Assembly: GCF_005886105.2 (NCBI RefSeq) | Contig: NZ_PNCO02000002.1 | Span: 434,001-498,000, forward strand | Origin: Pseudoalteromonas galatheae | Lineage (GTDB): Bacteria > Pseudomonadota > Gammaproteobacteria > Enterobacterales > Alteromonadaceae | Length of the DNA: 64,000 nucleotides | Direction of reading: 5' to 3' | Part shown: piece after piece, positions 1 through 7,904 of the stretch | Numbering within the stretch: position 1 is the first letter of the stretch | Layout of the letters: every line of letters begins with the position of its first letter | Notes under the pieces: generated by a model | What the model was told of the DNA's origin: nothing | Databases searched by the model: none | Seen by the model: the letters and a program-made list of their open reading frames with translations, nothing else | Position numbers and translations under genes: made by a program

Positions 1-270
1 ATTCTTAGTTACCTAAAGGTATCTAATGCACACCATCACCTTACACTTTGTAACAGTTCAGGGTTACAATTTTTTATCTATATAAAACAAATGTTTAATC
101 ATTTAAACTAATGCCGTTGTAAAAGTTCCACACGTATTCAGCTCATCATCTTACCTCTATAATTTGCTTATTATTTCTAACTCGGTATAGTTTGGCGTTG
201 GCCAGAATAGTAATAATATTGCTCAGTCTATGAGCTCGGGACAAATTGGCCTTATTTCTCAGAGGCAGGT

Positions 271-732
271 ATGCAATTAATTCAGTTAAAGTCAGATGAC
301 CCACAAGTAGTCGCGGTGTTTTCTGAAATCGATAAGCTTATGAACAGCTTATATCCAATCGCAAGTGCACAGTCTTTATCAATAGAAGAAATTAACCAAC
401 CTAACGTGTATGCCGTTGGCTTACAAAATGAAGAGGGCATTGTAGCGTGTGGTGCGATTGTAAAGCAGTTTGATAAAACCTTATACGGTGAAATTAAGCG
501 CTTATACGTAAAACCTAGCTATCGAGGTAAAGGGCTTTCTAAACGTATTATGCAAATTTTGCTTCACTATGCGGGTGAAGCGCAGATCCCGCTGATCCGG
601 CTGGAAACCGGCTCTAAGCAAGCCAGTGCGATAAGTCTTTATGAGAGCTTGGGGTTTGAGCGGTGTGAGCGCTTTGGGATGTACCGCGACAACCCGTTAA
701 GTGTCTTTATGGCGTTATCACTGAAATCTTAA
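271..732 (+). CDS. GNAT family N-acetyltransferase
   Basis: Predicted cytoplasmic acetyltransferase that moves an acetyl group from acetyl-CoA to an amine; the substrate cannot be read from sequence. The acetyl-CoA binding loop is visible as VKPSYRGKGLSKRIM (residues about 80-94), followed by LETG and then ISLYESLGFE (about 121-130), the usual GNAT C-terminal signature. At 153 aa it is a normal single-domain length. The ATG follows a purine-rich AGAGGCAGG. Its 3' end overlaps the convergent rof gene by 15 bp. The 270 bp before it, up to the window edge, contain no gene that I can support. Confidence 0.85.
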   Translation: MQLIQLKSDDPQVVAVFSEIDKLMNSLYPIASAQSLSIEEINQPNVYAVGLQNEEGIVACGAIVKQFDKTLYGEIKRLYVKPSYRGKGLSKRIMQILLHYAGEAQIPLIRLETGSKQASAISLYESLGFERCERFGMYRDNPLSVFMALSLKS

Positions 733-960
733 TGTTGTAAAGTAGGGATTATCAGTATCGGCAGAGATGCTTGTAATCTCTGCAAGCATCACAGTGACAG
801 CTTGGCTTTCTTGTTCTAAAACTAAACACTCCTGTTTGTCGACTATGGCCGTGTTTTCGCACCTGCCACGCACAACGTCACCATCTTTCATCTCAATAGT
901 AACCTTTAGGCGTTTTAGGCACGCTAGTTCAATATAATCATACTGTTGGCAACTGATCAT
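718..960 (-). CDS. rof: Rho-binding antiterminator (Rof/YaeO family)
   Basis: 80-aa protein beginning MISCQQYDYIELACL, the typical Rof/YaeO opening, with a small Sm-like beta-barrel segment (VTIEMKDGDVVRGRC). Rof binds the termination factor Rho and blocks its loading on RNA. The reading frame is open further upstream to 1086, but homology and the ribosome-binding site AAGGACG just before the ATG at 960 fix the start here. The long form would run through the terminator-like hairpin at 981-1006 and into the peptidase gene. It overlaps the end of the GNAT gene tail to tail. Confidence 0.85.
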   Translation of the reverse strand: MISCQQYDYIELACLKRLKVTIEMKDGDVVRGRCENTAIVDKQECLVLEQESQAVTVMLAEITSISADTDNPYFTTLRFQ

Positions 961-980
961 AGATACGTCCTTATTGAGTA

Positions 981-1006
981 AAGCCACCTGCTTGTACAGG
1001 TGGCTT
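981..1006. terminator. stem-loop between prolyl oligopeptidase and rof
   Basis: Perfect 10-bp inverted repeat AAGCCACCTG / CAGGTGGCTT with a 6-nt loop. It lies 19 bp after the stop of the minus-strand peptidase and just before the rof start. The uridine run is short on either strand (TTTT on +, TTTACT on -), so it may be only a partial terminator that lets some transcripts continue into rof. Confidence 0.6.
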
Positions 1007-1024
1007 TTCAAACTAGGCTTATGC

Positions 1025-3166
1025 TTAAAGGGACTTAATTCCCATATTGTAAAGCGTAAAGCCATAAATATCGGCATACTGTTCAATCGTTTTGCTTATT
1101 GGTGTGCCTGCGCCGTGCCCGGCATTGGTTTCGATACGAATAAGCGTCGGATTTGGACCTGTGTGTTTGCTTTGTAGCTCAGCTGCAAACTTGTAAGAGT
1201 GTGCAGGTACTACGCGGTCGTCATGGTCACCTGTTGTGATCATGGTTGCCGGATAATTTACACCAGCCTTTACGTTATGCACAGGTGAATAACCTTTCAG
1301 GTATTCAAACATCTCTTTGTTGTCTTCCGCTGTACCGTAGTCGTAAGCCCAGCCAGCTCCAGCAGTAAAGGTGTGATAACGCAGCATATCAAGTACCCCA
1401 ACCGCTGGCACTGCAACTTTGAATAGGTCTGGACGTTGCAACATCGTTGCACCTACTAACAAGCCACCGTTTGAACCGCCGTTAATTGCAAGCTTTTCAC
1501 TTGAAGTATAGTTTTCGGATACTAAATATTCGCCTGCAGCAATAAAGTCATCAAAGACGTTTTGCTTCTGCATTTGAGTCCCTGCTTTGTGCCACTTTTT
1601 ACCATACTCACCACCGCCACGTAAGTTTGCTACGGCATAAACACCACCCAGCTCTAACCAAGCTGCACGTGTCGGGCTAAAGTAAGGCTTAAGACTGACA
1701 TTAAATCCACCGTAACCGTATAGTAGCGTTGGGTTATTACCATCTAACTTCAGCCCTTTTTTATGGGTGATGATCATCGGTACGCGGGTGCCATCTTTTG
1801 AGGTGTAAAAAACTTGCTTAGACACGTAAGCATCTGAATCAAAGTCTACTTTATCTGAGCTATATAATTCGCTGGTGCCTGACTTTGCATTGAAAGCAAA
1901 AATCGATCTTGGCGTTTTGTAGTTGGTGAATGAGTAATAGAGTACTTCGTCTTCTTCCTCACCACTAAAGCCACTCGCTGTACCTACTCCTGGAAGGGTG
2001 ATATCACGGATCAGTTTACCTGTGAAATCATATTGTTTTACCAATGAAATTGCATCTTTGATGTAAGTTGCAAATAGGTAGCCAGAGCCAGTTGATACTG
2101 AAAGCACATTGTCGGTTTCCGGGATCACATCTTGCCAATTTTCTGGTTGTGGTTGCTTTGCATTGACTTTAACGATACGGCGATTCGGCGCATCTAAATT
2201 CGTGCTCAAGAACAATGTATCGCCTTCACTGTGGATAACGCTGGTATCAGAGTTGGTATGATCTAAAATCGTTACCCATTCACTATTGGGTTTGCTCAAA
2301 TCACGAATAAATAGTTTGTTACCTGATGTCGACACTGCAGCAGAGATCACTAAGTACTTTTTGTCGTCTGTCACACCACCATAAATGTAGCGGTGCTTTT
2401 GCGCGTCAGTAGCACCAAAAATGACTTTGTCTTGAGCCTGGGGTGTTCCAATCTTGTGGTAATACACCTTATGTTGGTCAGTTTTTGCAGAAAGTTCGCT
2501 GCCTTTAGGCTTATCATAACTTGAGTAGTAAAAGCCTTCATTACCAAACCATGAGATACCGCTAAACTTCACGTCGACTAGAGTTTCACCGACCTGCTCC
2601 TTAGTTTCAGTGTTTAGTACAATTACTTTACGCCAGTCACTGCCACCTTCGGAAATTTGATAAGCGACTAATGAAGCATCTTTACTAAAACTTAAACCTG
2701 CAAGCGATGTTGTGCCATCGTCACTCATGGTGTTTGGATCTAAAAATACCTCAGTCTCACCACCTTCTTTTTGGCGGTACAAAACACTTTGGTTTTGCAG
2801 CCCATCATTTTTGTAGAAATAGGTATAGTTACCGTGCTTAAATGGTTGAGAAACACGCTCGTAATCAAGTAATTCAGTGAGGCGTTTTTCGATATCTTTA
2901 CGATACGGAATTTGCGATAAATATGCTTGTGTTGCTTCGTTTTGTGCTTTTACCCAAGCTGCGGTTTCTGAACTTTTATCATCTTCTAACCAGCGGTATG
3001 GATCTGCCACTTGTGTACCAAAGTAACTGTCAACAACTTTGCCCATCTTAGTTGTTGGATATTTTACGGATTGCATTGAGGCTACATTATTCGATTGTTC
3101 GTTTTCTGTATTTACGCAGCCGACAAGTGCAAGGGCAATTGCTCCTGCTAGTATCTTTTTAATCAT
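1025..3166 (-). CDS. prolyl oligopeptidase family lipoprotein (S9A)
   Basis: Serine peptidase that cuts short peptides after proline. The N-terminus is a lipoprotein signal with lipobox LVGC (Cys17), so the mature enzyme is probably lipid-anchored in the envelope. The N-terminal catalytic-cap region starts near [16 protein letters not shown] and includes DPYRWLEDD; a seven-bladed beta-propeller fills the middle. The alpha/beta hydrolase domain carries the nucleophile in GGSNGG (Ser near residue 564), the acid in GDHDDRVVP (near 650) and the His in NAGHGAG (near 683). At 713 aa it matches family length. The gene appears monocistronic; 231 bp of non-coding DNA separate it from the DUF3833 gene. 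Confidence 0.93.
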   Translation of the reverse strand: MIKKILAGAIALALVGCVNTENEQSNNVASMQSVKYPTTKMGKVVDSYFGTQVADPYRWLEDDKSSETAAWVKAQNEATQAYLSQIPYRKDIEKRLTELLDYERVSQPFKHGNYTYFYKNDGLQNQSVLYRQKEGGETEVFLDPNTMSDDGTTSLAGLSFSKDASLVAYQISEGGSDWRKVIVLNTETKEQVGETLVDVKFSGISWFGNEGFYYSSYDKPKGSELSAKTDQHKVYYHKIGTPQAQDKVIFGATDAQKHRYIYGGVTDDKKYLVISAAVSTSGNKLFIRDLSKPNSEWVTILDHTNSDTSVIHSEGDTLFLSTNLDAPNRRIVKVNAKQPQPENWQDVIPETDNVLSVSTGSGYLFATYIKDAISLVKQYDFTGKLIRDITLPGVGTASGFSGEEEDEVLYYSFTNYKTPRSIFAFNAKSGTSELYSSDKVDFDSDAYVSKQVFYTSKDGTRVPMIITHKKGLKLDGNNPTLLYGYGGFNVSLKPYFSPTRAAWLELGGVYAVANLRGGGEYGKKWHKAGTQMQKQNVFDDFIAAGEYLVSENYTSSEKLAINGGSNGGLLVGATMLQRPDLFKVAVPAVGVLDMLRYHTFTAGAGWAYDYGTAEDNKEMFEYLKGYSPVHNVKAGVNYPATMITTGDHDDRVVPAHSYKFAAELQSKHTGPNPTLIRIETNAGHGAGTPISKTIEQYADIYGFTLYNMGIKSL

Positions 3167-3397
3167 TACTGGGATCCCTATAAGTTATTTGAGCAGCAGC
3201 GCAGGTGTTTTTTCTTGCGTTTTACTCAGTAATAACACTTATCTATATAATACTTTTACTTTGTGCTCTCAGTATACAATTACTGTTCTGCACCACTATA
3301 ATGGCTATTGATTGTAGTAGAGCCGTCATGTTTGTCTACAAATTGTAGACAAACACACGGGTTAGAAGGGTAAGCGGATGTTGACTTAGGCTCGTTG

Positions 3398-3928
3398 CTA
3401 TTGTCTTTGCATAAAGATTGTGACTTCAGCCATTACAATGCCGAACTTTTCGATATAAGAGCGGTTGATTAGAGTGGTTTGATCAAAAGACCACATCCAA
3501 TCATCAAAGTGTACTTCATAGCTGGTATCATCAACGGGTAAGTCCATTCTATACTGCCAATTCATTGCATTACCGAAGGTTTCACCCGATGCTGAATCGA
3601 GAATATCGTCGGCGCGGCCAGAATACTGATTGTTAGCTGCTTTTGTAATAGTCCAAATTCGTGTTTTCACGCCGTCACCGAGCAAATAGTTGAAGGTCTC
3701 ATCTAAAACAAGCTCAGACTGGTCGTTGATTGAGCCTTTAATATCGACAGTAAATTGTTGGACTAAGTTACCATCTCTGTCTTGGACTATCCCCCATGCT
3801 TTTATGTCACCAACAAAAAACTCGTATGGATCGAACTGTGGTCTGAGCGTAGAGTATTTATTACCATCAATGCCGGAACTACAAGCAGATAATAAAAATA
3901 GGGTGAGTAACATCAAGATAGTACGCAT
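3398..3928 (-). CDS. DUF3833 family lipoprotein
   Basis: 176-aa protein with a short lipoprotein signal (LLSACSSG, Cys16), so predicted to be membrane-anchored in the envelope. The body matches my memory of the DUF3833 family: an opening with FDPYEFFVGDIKAWGIVQDRDGN, then alternating beta strands ending WMWSFDQTTLINRSYI and TIFMQRQ. The function is not known. Such proteins often sit beside chalcone-isomerase-like proteins in marine gammaproteobacteria, as here. The 101-bp gap to the upstream gene leaves open whether they are co-transcribed. Confidence 0.8.
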   Translation of the reverse strand: MRTILMLLTLFLLSACSSGIDGNKYSTLRPQFDPYEFFVGDIKAWGIVQDRDGNLVQQFTVDIKGSINDQSELVLDETFNYLLGDGVKTRIWTITKAANNQYSGRADDILDSASGETFGNAMNWQYRMDLPVDDTSYEVHFDDWMWSFDQTTLINRSYIEKFGIVMAEVTIFMQRQ

Positions 3929-4029
3929 TGTTTCTCCTTAGATTTGAAAAGTGTTCGAGTGCTGTTGCTGCCGGTATGTCTCGCTGAACAAAATAGCGAA
4001 CTTAAAATTGAGAAAAAGACCATTAGTGA

Positions 4030-4554
4030 TCATCGTATTAGGCCCAAAAGCTCGGATCGCATTGTCGGCTCGGAGGTTTTCTCACTAAGCCAAATGTCGA
4101 AAAATCGTGTAGTAAATTCCGAGTCTTTCACTTCACCAATGAGCTTGTCACCTTCATAAAACTGGGTATAACCGTCAAGTGTTCTTAAACCATATAGCAC
4201 GGTACCTTCAGAAACGTCGGGAAATATTTTCACCATTTTTGTTAGCCATTGCTCACCTAGGCTTGAATTACTGAACCCTTGCTTTTGCATCTCTTTTAAC
4301 GAGCGTTTTGCTATCTCTTTGCCATCAAGCGCGCGTAGATAATGTAATGCCAATACAAAAGGCTGTTCTTTAGAGTACACCCCTTGTGGAGCATAAAGGC
4401 TGGCGTCATAAACATCCCAAAACAGGTAGGTCATTCGACTTGTTTTGCCGACCTGTTGAGGGTTTTCTATAAATTGATTTACAACATCACTGGTACTTGC
4501 GAAACCCTGAGTGCTTAAAAACAACACCAAAAAGGCAAAGATGATCCTTTGCAT
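4030..4554 (-). CDS. secreted chalcone isomerase-like protein
   Basis: 174-aa protein with a cleavable signal peptide (MQRIIFAFLVLFLSTQGFA, cut after about residue 19). The body resembles the bacterial chalcone-isomerase-like family: VGKTSRMTYLFWDVYDASLYAP near the start, FVLALHYLRALDGKEIAKRS in the middle and FFDIWLSEKTS near the end. Family members share the plant enzyme's fold, but I see no basis for claiming that activity. It is the probable partner of the DUF3833 lipoprotein just downstream; in relatives the pair occurs with lipid-modifying genes that are absent here. Role unknown. Confidence 0.75.
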   Translation of the reverse strand: MQRIIFAFLVLFLSTQGFASTSDVVNQFIENPQQVGKTSRMTYLFWDVYDASLYAPQGVYSKEQPFVLALHYLRALDGKEIAKRSLKEMQKQGFSNSSLGEQWLTKMVKIFPDVSEGTVLYGLRTLDGYTQFYEGDKLIGEVKDSEFTTRFFDIWLSEKTSEPTMRSELLGLIR

Positions 4555-4697
4555 ATTAACCTCTTCCTGTATAAAAAACTGTTAGCCTTATATACGAACG
4601 AGCCGGAGTGTTTGTTCACTTTACTGCTGCCTGAAAGGTGCTGTCATCCCCCTTTACAATTTGCTAAGCTGGCTAAAACCTTCAACTAGGAGCCATT

Positions 4698-5174
4698 ATG
4701 AGCCTTTCAATTCGCCCTGCAGAAGTGGCTGATGCTGCAACGATACTGCACTTTATCAACGAACTTGCAATTTATGAGAAAGAGCCGGATGCCGTGCTCA
4801 ATACCGTAGAAGAAATAGAGCAAAAACTGTTCGGTAAAGAAGCCAGAGCACACAGCGTTATTTGTGAATTAGATGGTGAAGCAATCGGATTCGCAGTGTA
4901 TTTCTTTAATTATTCTACTTGGCTTGGCAAGCATGGACTTTATCTTGAAGACTTATATGTGTCACAAGACAAACGCGGTGTTGGTGCAGGTAAAGGGATC
5001 ATGAAGTACCTAGCAAGACTTGCACTACAAAAGGACTGCGGTCGCTTTGAGTGGGTGGTACTTGACTGGAACAAACCATCAATCGATTTTTATGAAAGCA
5101 TCGGTGCTAAAGCACAAAATGAATGGATTATTTATCGCCTAACAGGGCAAGAGCTCATCGATTTTGCTGAGTAA
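4698..5174 (+). CDS. GNAT family N-acetyltransferase (SSAT-like)
   Basis: 158-aa acetyltransferase. The layout resembles the diamine (spermine/spermidine) acetyltransferase branch: IRPAEVADAATILHFINELAIYEK at the start, LEDLYVSQDKRGVGAGKGIM (about 83-102) as the acetyl-CoA loop, and VLDWNKPSIDFYESIGA near the end. Polyamine acetylation is therefore plausible, but substrate residues cannot be verified. The start is an ATG with GGAGCC just upstream. It is transcribed away from the chalcone-isomerase-like gene and toward the leader of CRISPR array 1. Confidence 0.85.
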   Translation: MSLSIRPAEVADAATILHFINELAIYEKEPDAVLNTVEEIEQKLFGKEARAHSVICELDGEAIGFAVYFFNYSTWLGKHGLYLEDLYVSQDKRGVGAGKGIMKYLARLALQKDCGRFEWVVLDWNKPSIDFYESIGAKAQNEWIIYRLTGQELIDFAE

Positions 5175-5337
5175 GTATAGGGAAGTTTATTGGTTTGTTG
5201 GCTATACATTATTTGAAGAGAAACCCCCGTTCTTTAACAATTGAGCCGAGTAAACATACGTAGAATTTGTACCCAATATTTTTGGTGAACATTGCAATGG
5301 TGATTTTTGCCAATAGAAACAATGAGATATTTTTAGA
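5175..5337 (+). promoter_or_regulatory. leader of CRISPR array 1
   Basis: AT-rich, gene-free stretch directly before the first repeat, ending in TTTTTAGA as type I-E leaders do. It shares TCTTTAACAA (5231-5240) and TTTGTACCCA (5266-5275) with the leader of array 2. The second motif starts exactly 72 bp before the first repeat in both leaders. These blocks are candidates for IHF and Cas1-Cas2 docking and for the array promoter. The decayed last repeat lies at the opposite end of the array, which supports this side as the leader. Confidence 0.75.
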
Positions 5338-6587
5338 GTGTTCCCCGCAGACGCGGGGCTAAACCGCACTGCATAGCTGTTTGAAATATTCATCTGGAGT
5401 GTTCCCCGCAGACGCGGGGCTAAACCGAGCTGCTTGCTTTATTACGTAAATCACTCGGTGTGTTCCCCGCAGACGCGGGGCTAAACCGTATTATTTCTAT
5501 GTTTAGTATTGGGAGTCCGACGTGTTCCCCGCAGACGCGGGGCTAAACCGGCTTAAAATAATTAAAAGCCAACTCTACGAAAGTGTTCCCCGCAGACGCG
5601 GGGCTAAACCGGTAATGTTTTATAATCAATTGCATTCAAAATAGTGTTCCCCGCAGACGCGGGGCTAAACCGTTGAGGCTAATTATTGAGTCAGAGCTTG
5701 AGGCGTGTTCCCCGCAGACGCGGGGCTAAACCGTTGAGGCTAATTATTGAGTCAGAGCTTGAGGCGTGTTCCCCGCAGACGCGGGGCTAAACCGACTTGA
5801 GGCCAAGCGCCAACGCAAAGCCAAGGGTGTTCCCCGCAGACGCGGGGCTAAACCGTGATAAATAAAATCACAAACTGATATAATTTAGTGTTCCCCGCAG
5901 ACGCGGGGCTAAACCGTACCACGGCCTCAGCAATCTAGTTGCGCCATAGTGTTCCCCGCAGACGCGGGGCTAAACCGGATCTCAACTGGATATTTTTTCA
6001 GTTCAACTTGTGTTCCCCGCAGACGCGGGGCTAAACCGAGTGTACAATGAGCTTGTATATCTTATCTTGCGTGTTCCCCGCAGACGCGGGGCTAAACCGC
6101 AGGCGGGGGTTCAGGTTACGTATGATCTGGAATGTTCCCCGCAGACGCGGGGCTAAACCGAAATAACCAATGCACAGAGTGACCACAACCACGTGTTCCC
6201 CGCAGACGCGGGGCTAAACCGGTAATTTTACCGCAGAAAACGGCAGAGTTTACGTGTTCCCCGCAGACGCGGGGCTAAACCGTTAGTCAACACATCGAGC
6301 AATTATGAAAGTTGGTGTTCCCCGCAGACGCGGGGCTAAACCGCCGTTATAGTTCACCCCAATTTCTGCGCGGGCGTGTTCCCCGCAGACGCGGGGCTAA
6401 ACCTTGTTCTCACTCATTAGTAAACTCCACAATTTCGTGTTCCCCGCAGACGCGGGGCTAAACCGCGACTACTCCAACGGTATTCTATTGGCAACTCGTG
6501 TTCCCCGCAGACGCGGGGCTAAACCGTGCGTCATCCGTATCGATTTAGATTTTGTTAAGTGTTCCCCGCAGACGCGGGGCTAACCAG
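5338..6587 (+). CRISPR. type I-E CRISPR array 1 (21 repeats, 20 spacers)
   Basis: Twenty-one 29-bp repeats with 32-bp spacers (one of 33 bp, 5489-5521). Each repeat starts GTGTTCCCCG, has stem CCCCGC/GCGGGG around loop AGAC, and ends with the 8-nt handle CTAAACCG. Variants: the repeat at 6132 starts with A, the repeat at 6376 ends in T, and the last repeat (6559-6587) has lost one A and ends CTAACCAG, which marks the old end. The spacers at 5673-5704 and 5734-5765 are identical. Transcription is inferred left to right from the leader. Confidence 0.98.
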
Positions 6588-6634
6588 TAGAACATTTTAG
6601 TAGGAAAGCTGTGGTGAGTAGCTTGGCTGGAAGT

Positions 6635-6709
6635 GGCGGCAGGGCGAGACTCGAACTCACATCATATATAAACTGCATATAACCGTTACCCATTGGAAAC
6701 ACTGCCGCC
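6635..6709 (-). pseudogene. degenerate tRNA-like element
   Basis: Read on the minus strand, this 75-nt stretch has a perfect 8-bp acceptor-like stem GGCGGCAG/CTGCCGCC, a D-arm-like GTT...AAC around AATGGG, a weak TATAT/ATATA anticodon-like stem with loop GCAGTTT, and a good T-arm GTGAG-TTCGAGT-CTCGC. Position 33 would be C rather than U, and the D-to-anticodon spacing is off by two, so a working tRNA is doubtful. It lies between the end of array 1 and the WYL gene. It could be a tRNA relic or a mobile-element attachment remnant. Confidence 0.4.
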
Positions 6710-6742
6710 ATAGTTGGTTATTAATCAACCATCAAAAAAGTG

Positions 6743-6763
6743 CTAGCGTGATCTCACTGTTAG
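6743..6763. promoter_or_regulatory. candidate operator upstream of the WYL regulator
   Basis: Imperfect palindrome with core GTGA-TC-TCAC and outer CTA/TAG, 74 bp before the WYL start codon. It contains the half-site CTCAC (6753-6757), which recurs in the cas3-side promoter at 7801-7805, 7820-7824 (inverted) and 7879-7883. A WYL regulator of the BrxR/CapW type commonly represses its own promoter through inverted repeats, so this is a reasonable but unproven operator. Confidence 0.35.
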
Positions 6764-6836
6764 TTTGTCTCAGGTCAATGACTTACTTTGTTTGTTTTGA
6801 TACATTTATTTTACGAAATTTTTACCAGAGTGTTTT

Positions 6837-7670
6837 ATGCAGGCTAAGGAAGAGCTGTATTTTAGATATATTGAAGCGGCATTGTTTTGGCAGGGAGAAA
6901 TCCAGACCGGTACTTTCCAGAGTAAATTTAAGCTTTCACGGCCCAGCGCGCGACGTTATGTCACCGACTTTATTGAGCGTTATCAGATTGCCGCAAGCTA
7001 CAATGAGTCTGAGAAAGCTTATGTGCTGGCAAGCCCCTTTACACCTAACTACATCTCTCAGGATTTTACTGAGTATACTAGTCTCACCGGGGAACAGTAC
7101 GTCCACAACTTGAGCTCTTTCACCATCACAGCGCTGGCACTACCACACAGAAAGCTCAATCCAACCATTTTGCGGCCCATATTGAATGCCTGTCGGCGGC
7201 AAAGTGTGCTGGATATTCGCTATCAGTCTATAAAAGAAGGCGGTGAAACCGAGCGCGTGATCCACCCTCATACCTTGATCAACTCTGGGCTGCGGTATCA
7301 CCTGAGAGCCTACAGTGAGAAAGTCGAAGGCTTCAGAGACTTTTCATTATCGCGTATCGTCTCAGCCTCCCCAGAATTTATCAGCAAAGCACAAAAATAC
7401 AAAAAAGACGACGAAGCCTGGCTGCAGGAAGTCACTTTAACCATAATCCCCGATCCAAGACTCAGCGAGTATGCCCAGCAAGTTATCGCCCACGACTTTG
7501 ATATGCACAACCACCAAAAGCAAATTAAAACCAACGCTGCATTGATCAATTACCTGATCAGCATTTTGAGGTTAGATGTTCAGCACCCACATCCAGAAGC
7601 GCAGCAAATTGTGATGGAACCGGCTTGCTATCGGGAACTGAGGGCTAGGGGGTTGCTATGGAATGGTTGA
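6837..7670 (+). CDS. WYL-domain transcriptional regulator (BrxR/CapW-like)
   Basis: 277-aa DNA-binding regulator. Residues about 1-75 look like a winged helix (FQSKFKLSRPSARRYVTDFIERY). Residues about 115-185 form a WYL domain (ILNACRRQSVLDIRYQS, then VIHPHTLINSGLRYHLRAY and FRDFSLSRI), and the rest is a C-terminal extension (TLTIIPDPRLSEYAQQVI). This layout is that of BrxR/CapW repressors, which guard BREX, CBASS and some CRISPR loci and may sense a nucleic-acid or nucleotide ligand through the WYL domain. It lies between array 1 and cas3 in the same direction, so control of the cas operon and of itself is likely. The ribosome-binding site is weak. Confidence 0.85.
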   Translation: MQAKEELYFRYIEAALFWQGEIQTGTFQSKFKLSRPSARRYVTDFIERYQIAASYNESEKAYVLASPFTPNYISQDFTEYTSLTGEQYVHNLSSFTITALALPHRKLNPTILRPILNACRRQSVLDIRYQSIKEGGETERVIHPHTLINSGLRYHLRAYSEKVEGFRDFSLSRIVSASPEFISKAQKYKKDDEAWLQEVTLTIIPDPRLSEYAQQVIAHDFDMHNHQKQIKTNAALINYLISILRLDVQHPHPEAQQIVMEPACYRELRARGLLWNG

Positions 7671-7691
7671 AGGTGCTGGCCGAGCAATTCG

Positions 7692-7768
7692 ACCAGCGGC
7701 CCCGTATAACGGGGAACTACTGAAGTGTCTTAACTTCTACGGTTCATCCCTAAAATCAAGGGAAGTCA
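7692..7768 (-). ncRNA. candidate CreA/CreR-like crRNA-type RNA (two pseudo-repeats and a pseudo-spacer)
   Basis: On the minus strand, pseudo-repeat 1 (7768-7740) has stem CCCT/AGGG followed by the 8-nt handle ATGAACCG, the same length and ending as the array handle CTAAACCG. Next comes a 20-nt pseudo-spacer (7739-7720), TAGAAGTTAAGACACTTCAG. Pseudo-repeat 2 (7719-7692) carries GTTCCCCGT-TAT-ACGGGGC, matching array 2 repeats exactly except for a loop of 3 instead of 4 nt. A TATAAT box at 7776-7771 would start the RNA within pseudo-repeat 1. Cas6e could process it into a short guide. Its downstream end runs to the WYL stop region. This organisation is known for CreA (CreTA antitoxin) and CreR (cas autorepressor) RNAs; assignment here is inferred. 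Confidence 0.7.
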
Positions 7769-7770
7769 TT

Positions 7771-7776
7771 ATTATA
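7771..7776 (-). promoter_or_regulatory. -10 box for the CreA/CreR-like RNA
   Basis: Perfect TATAAT on the minus strand, preceded by CATG. No convincing -35 lies at 16-18 bp (GTGGGA at 17 bp). A start about 7 nt downstream (near 7764) would leave the pseudo-repeat 1 stem and handle intact in the transcript, as expected for a minimal CRISPR RNA. Confidence 0.45.
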
Positions 7777-7783
7777 CATGAGT

Positions 7784-7837
7784 TTGACAAGAATCCCACT
7801 CTCACATGAATTTTATAAAGTGAGTTAATTTCTACTT
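7784..7837 (+). promoter_or_regulatory. candidate promoter of the peptide-cas3 unit with the pseudo-spacer target
   Basis: Contains a consensus TTGACA (7784-7789) and TATAAA (7814-7819). Their 24-bp gap is too long for sigma70, so the true -10 may instead be the weaker TGAATT at 7807-7812. The minus strand reads AAG (7837-7835) followed by a protospacer (7834-7815), TAGAAATTAACTCACTTTAT, that matches the pseudo-spacer at 15 of 20 positions. Mismatches are at 6, 11, 12, 18 and 20. Cascade bound here would block initiation. An inverted repeat CTCAC-N14-GTGAG (7801-7824) spans the same box. Confidence 0.5.
7801..7824. promoter_or_regulatory. candidate operator CTCAC-N14-GTGAG
   Basis: Inverted repeat with 5-bp arms at 7801-7805 and 7820-7824 bracketing the TATAAA box. 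A further TGAG-GTAA-CTCA palindrome follows at 7871-7882. The same half-site occurs before the WYL gene. Shared half-sites suggest that the WYL protein binds here, on top of the pseudo-spacer target. Confidence 0.35.
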
Positions 7838-7904
7838 GTTTTTTTTCTTCTTGGCTGTAAATTGTACATCTGAGGTAACTCACACTGAACTAAAGGAGAT
7901 ATCA

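Noticed and set aside
7779..7805. Tiny minus-strand start-stop frames (ATGTGA; MYNNDFP) near the CreA/CreR-like RNA as a CreT-like ORF
   Set aside because: No Shine-Dalgarno sequence and no rare-codon cluster. Too short to separate from chance.
7836..7904. Longer version of the 48-aa peptide starting at 7836
   Set aside because: It starts inside the PAM/target region with a TTG and no ribosome-binding site. The 7905 start has a strong one.
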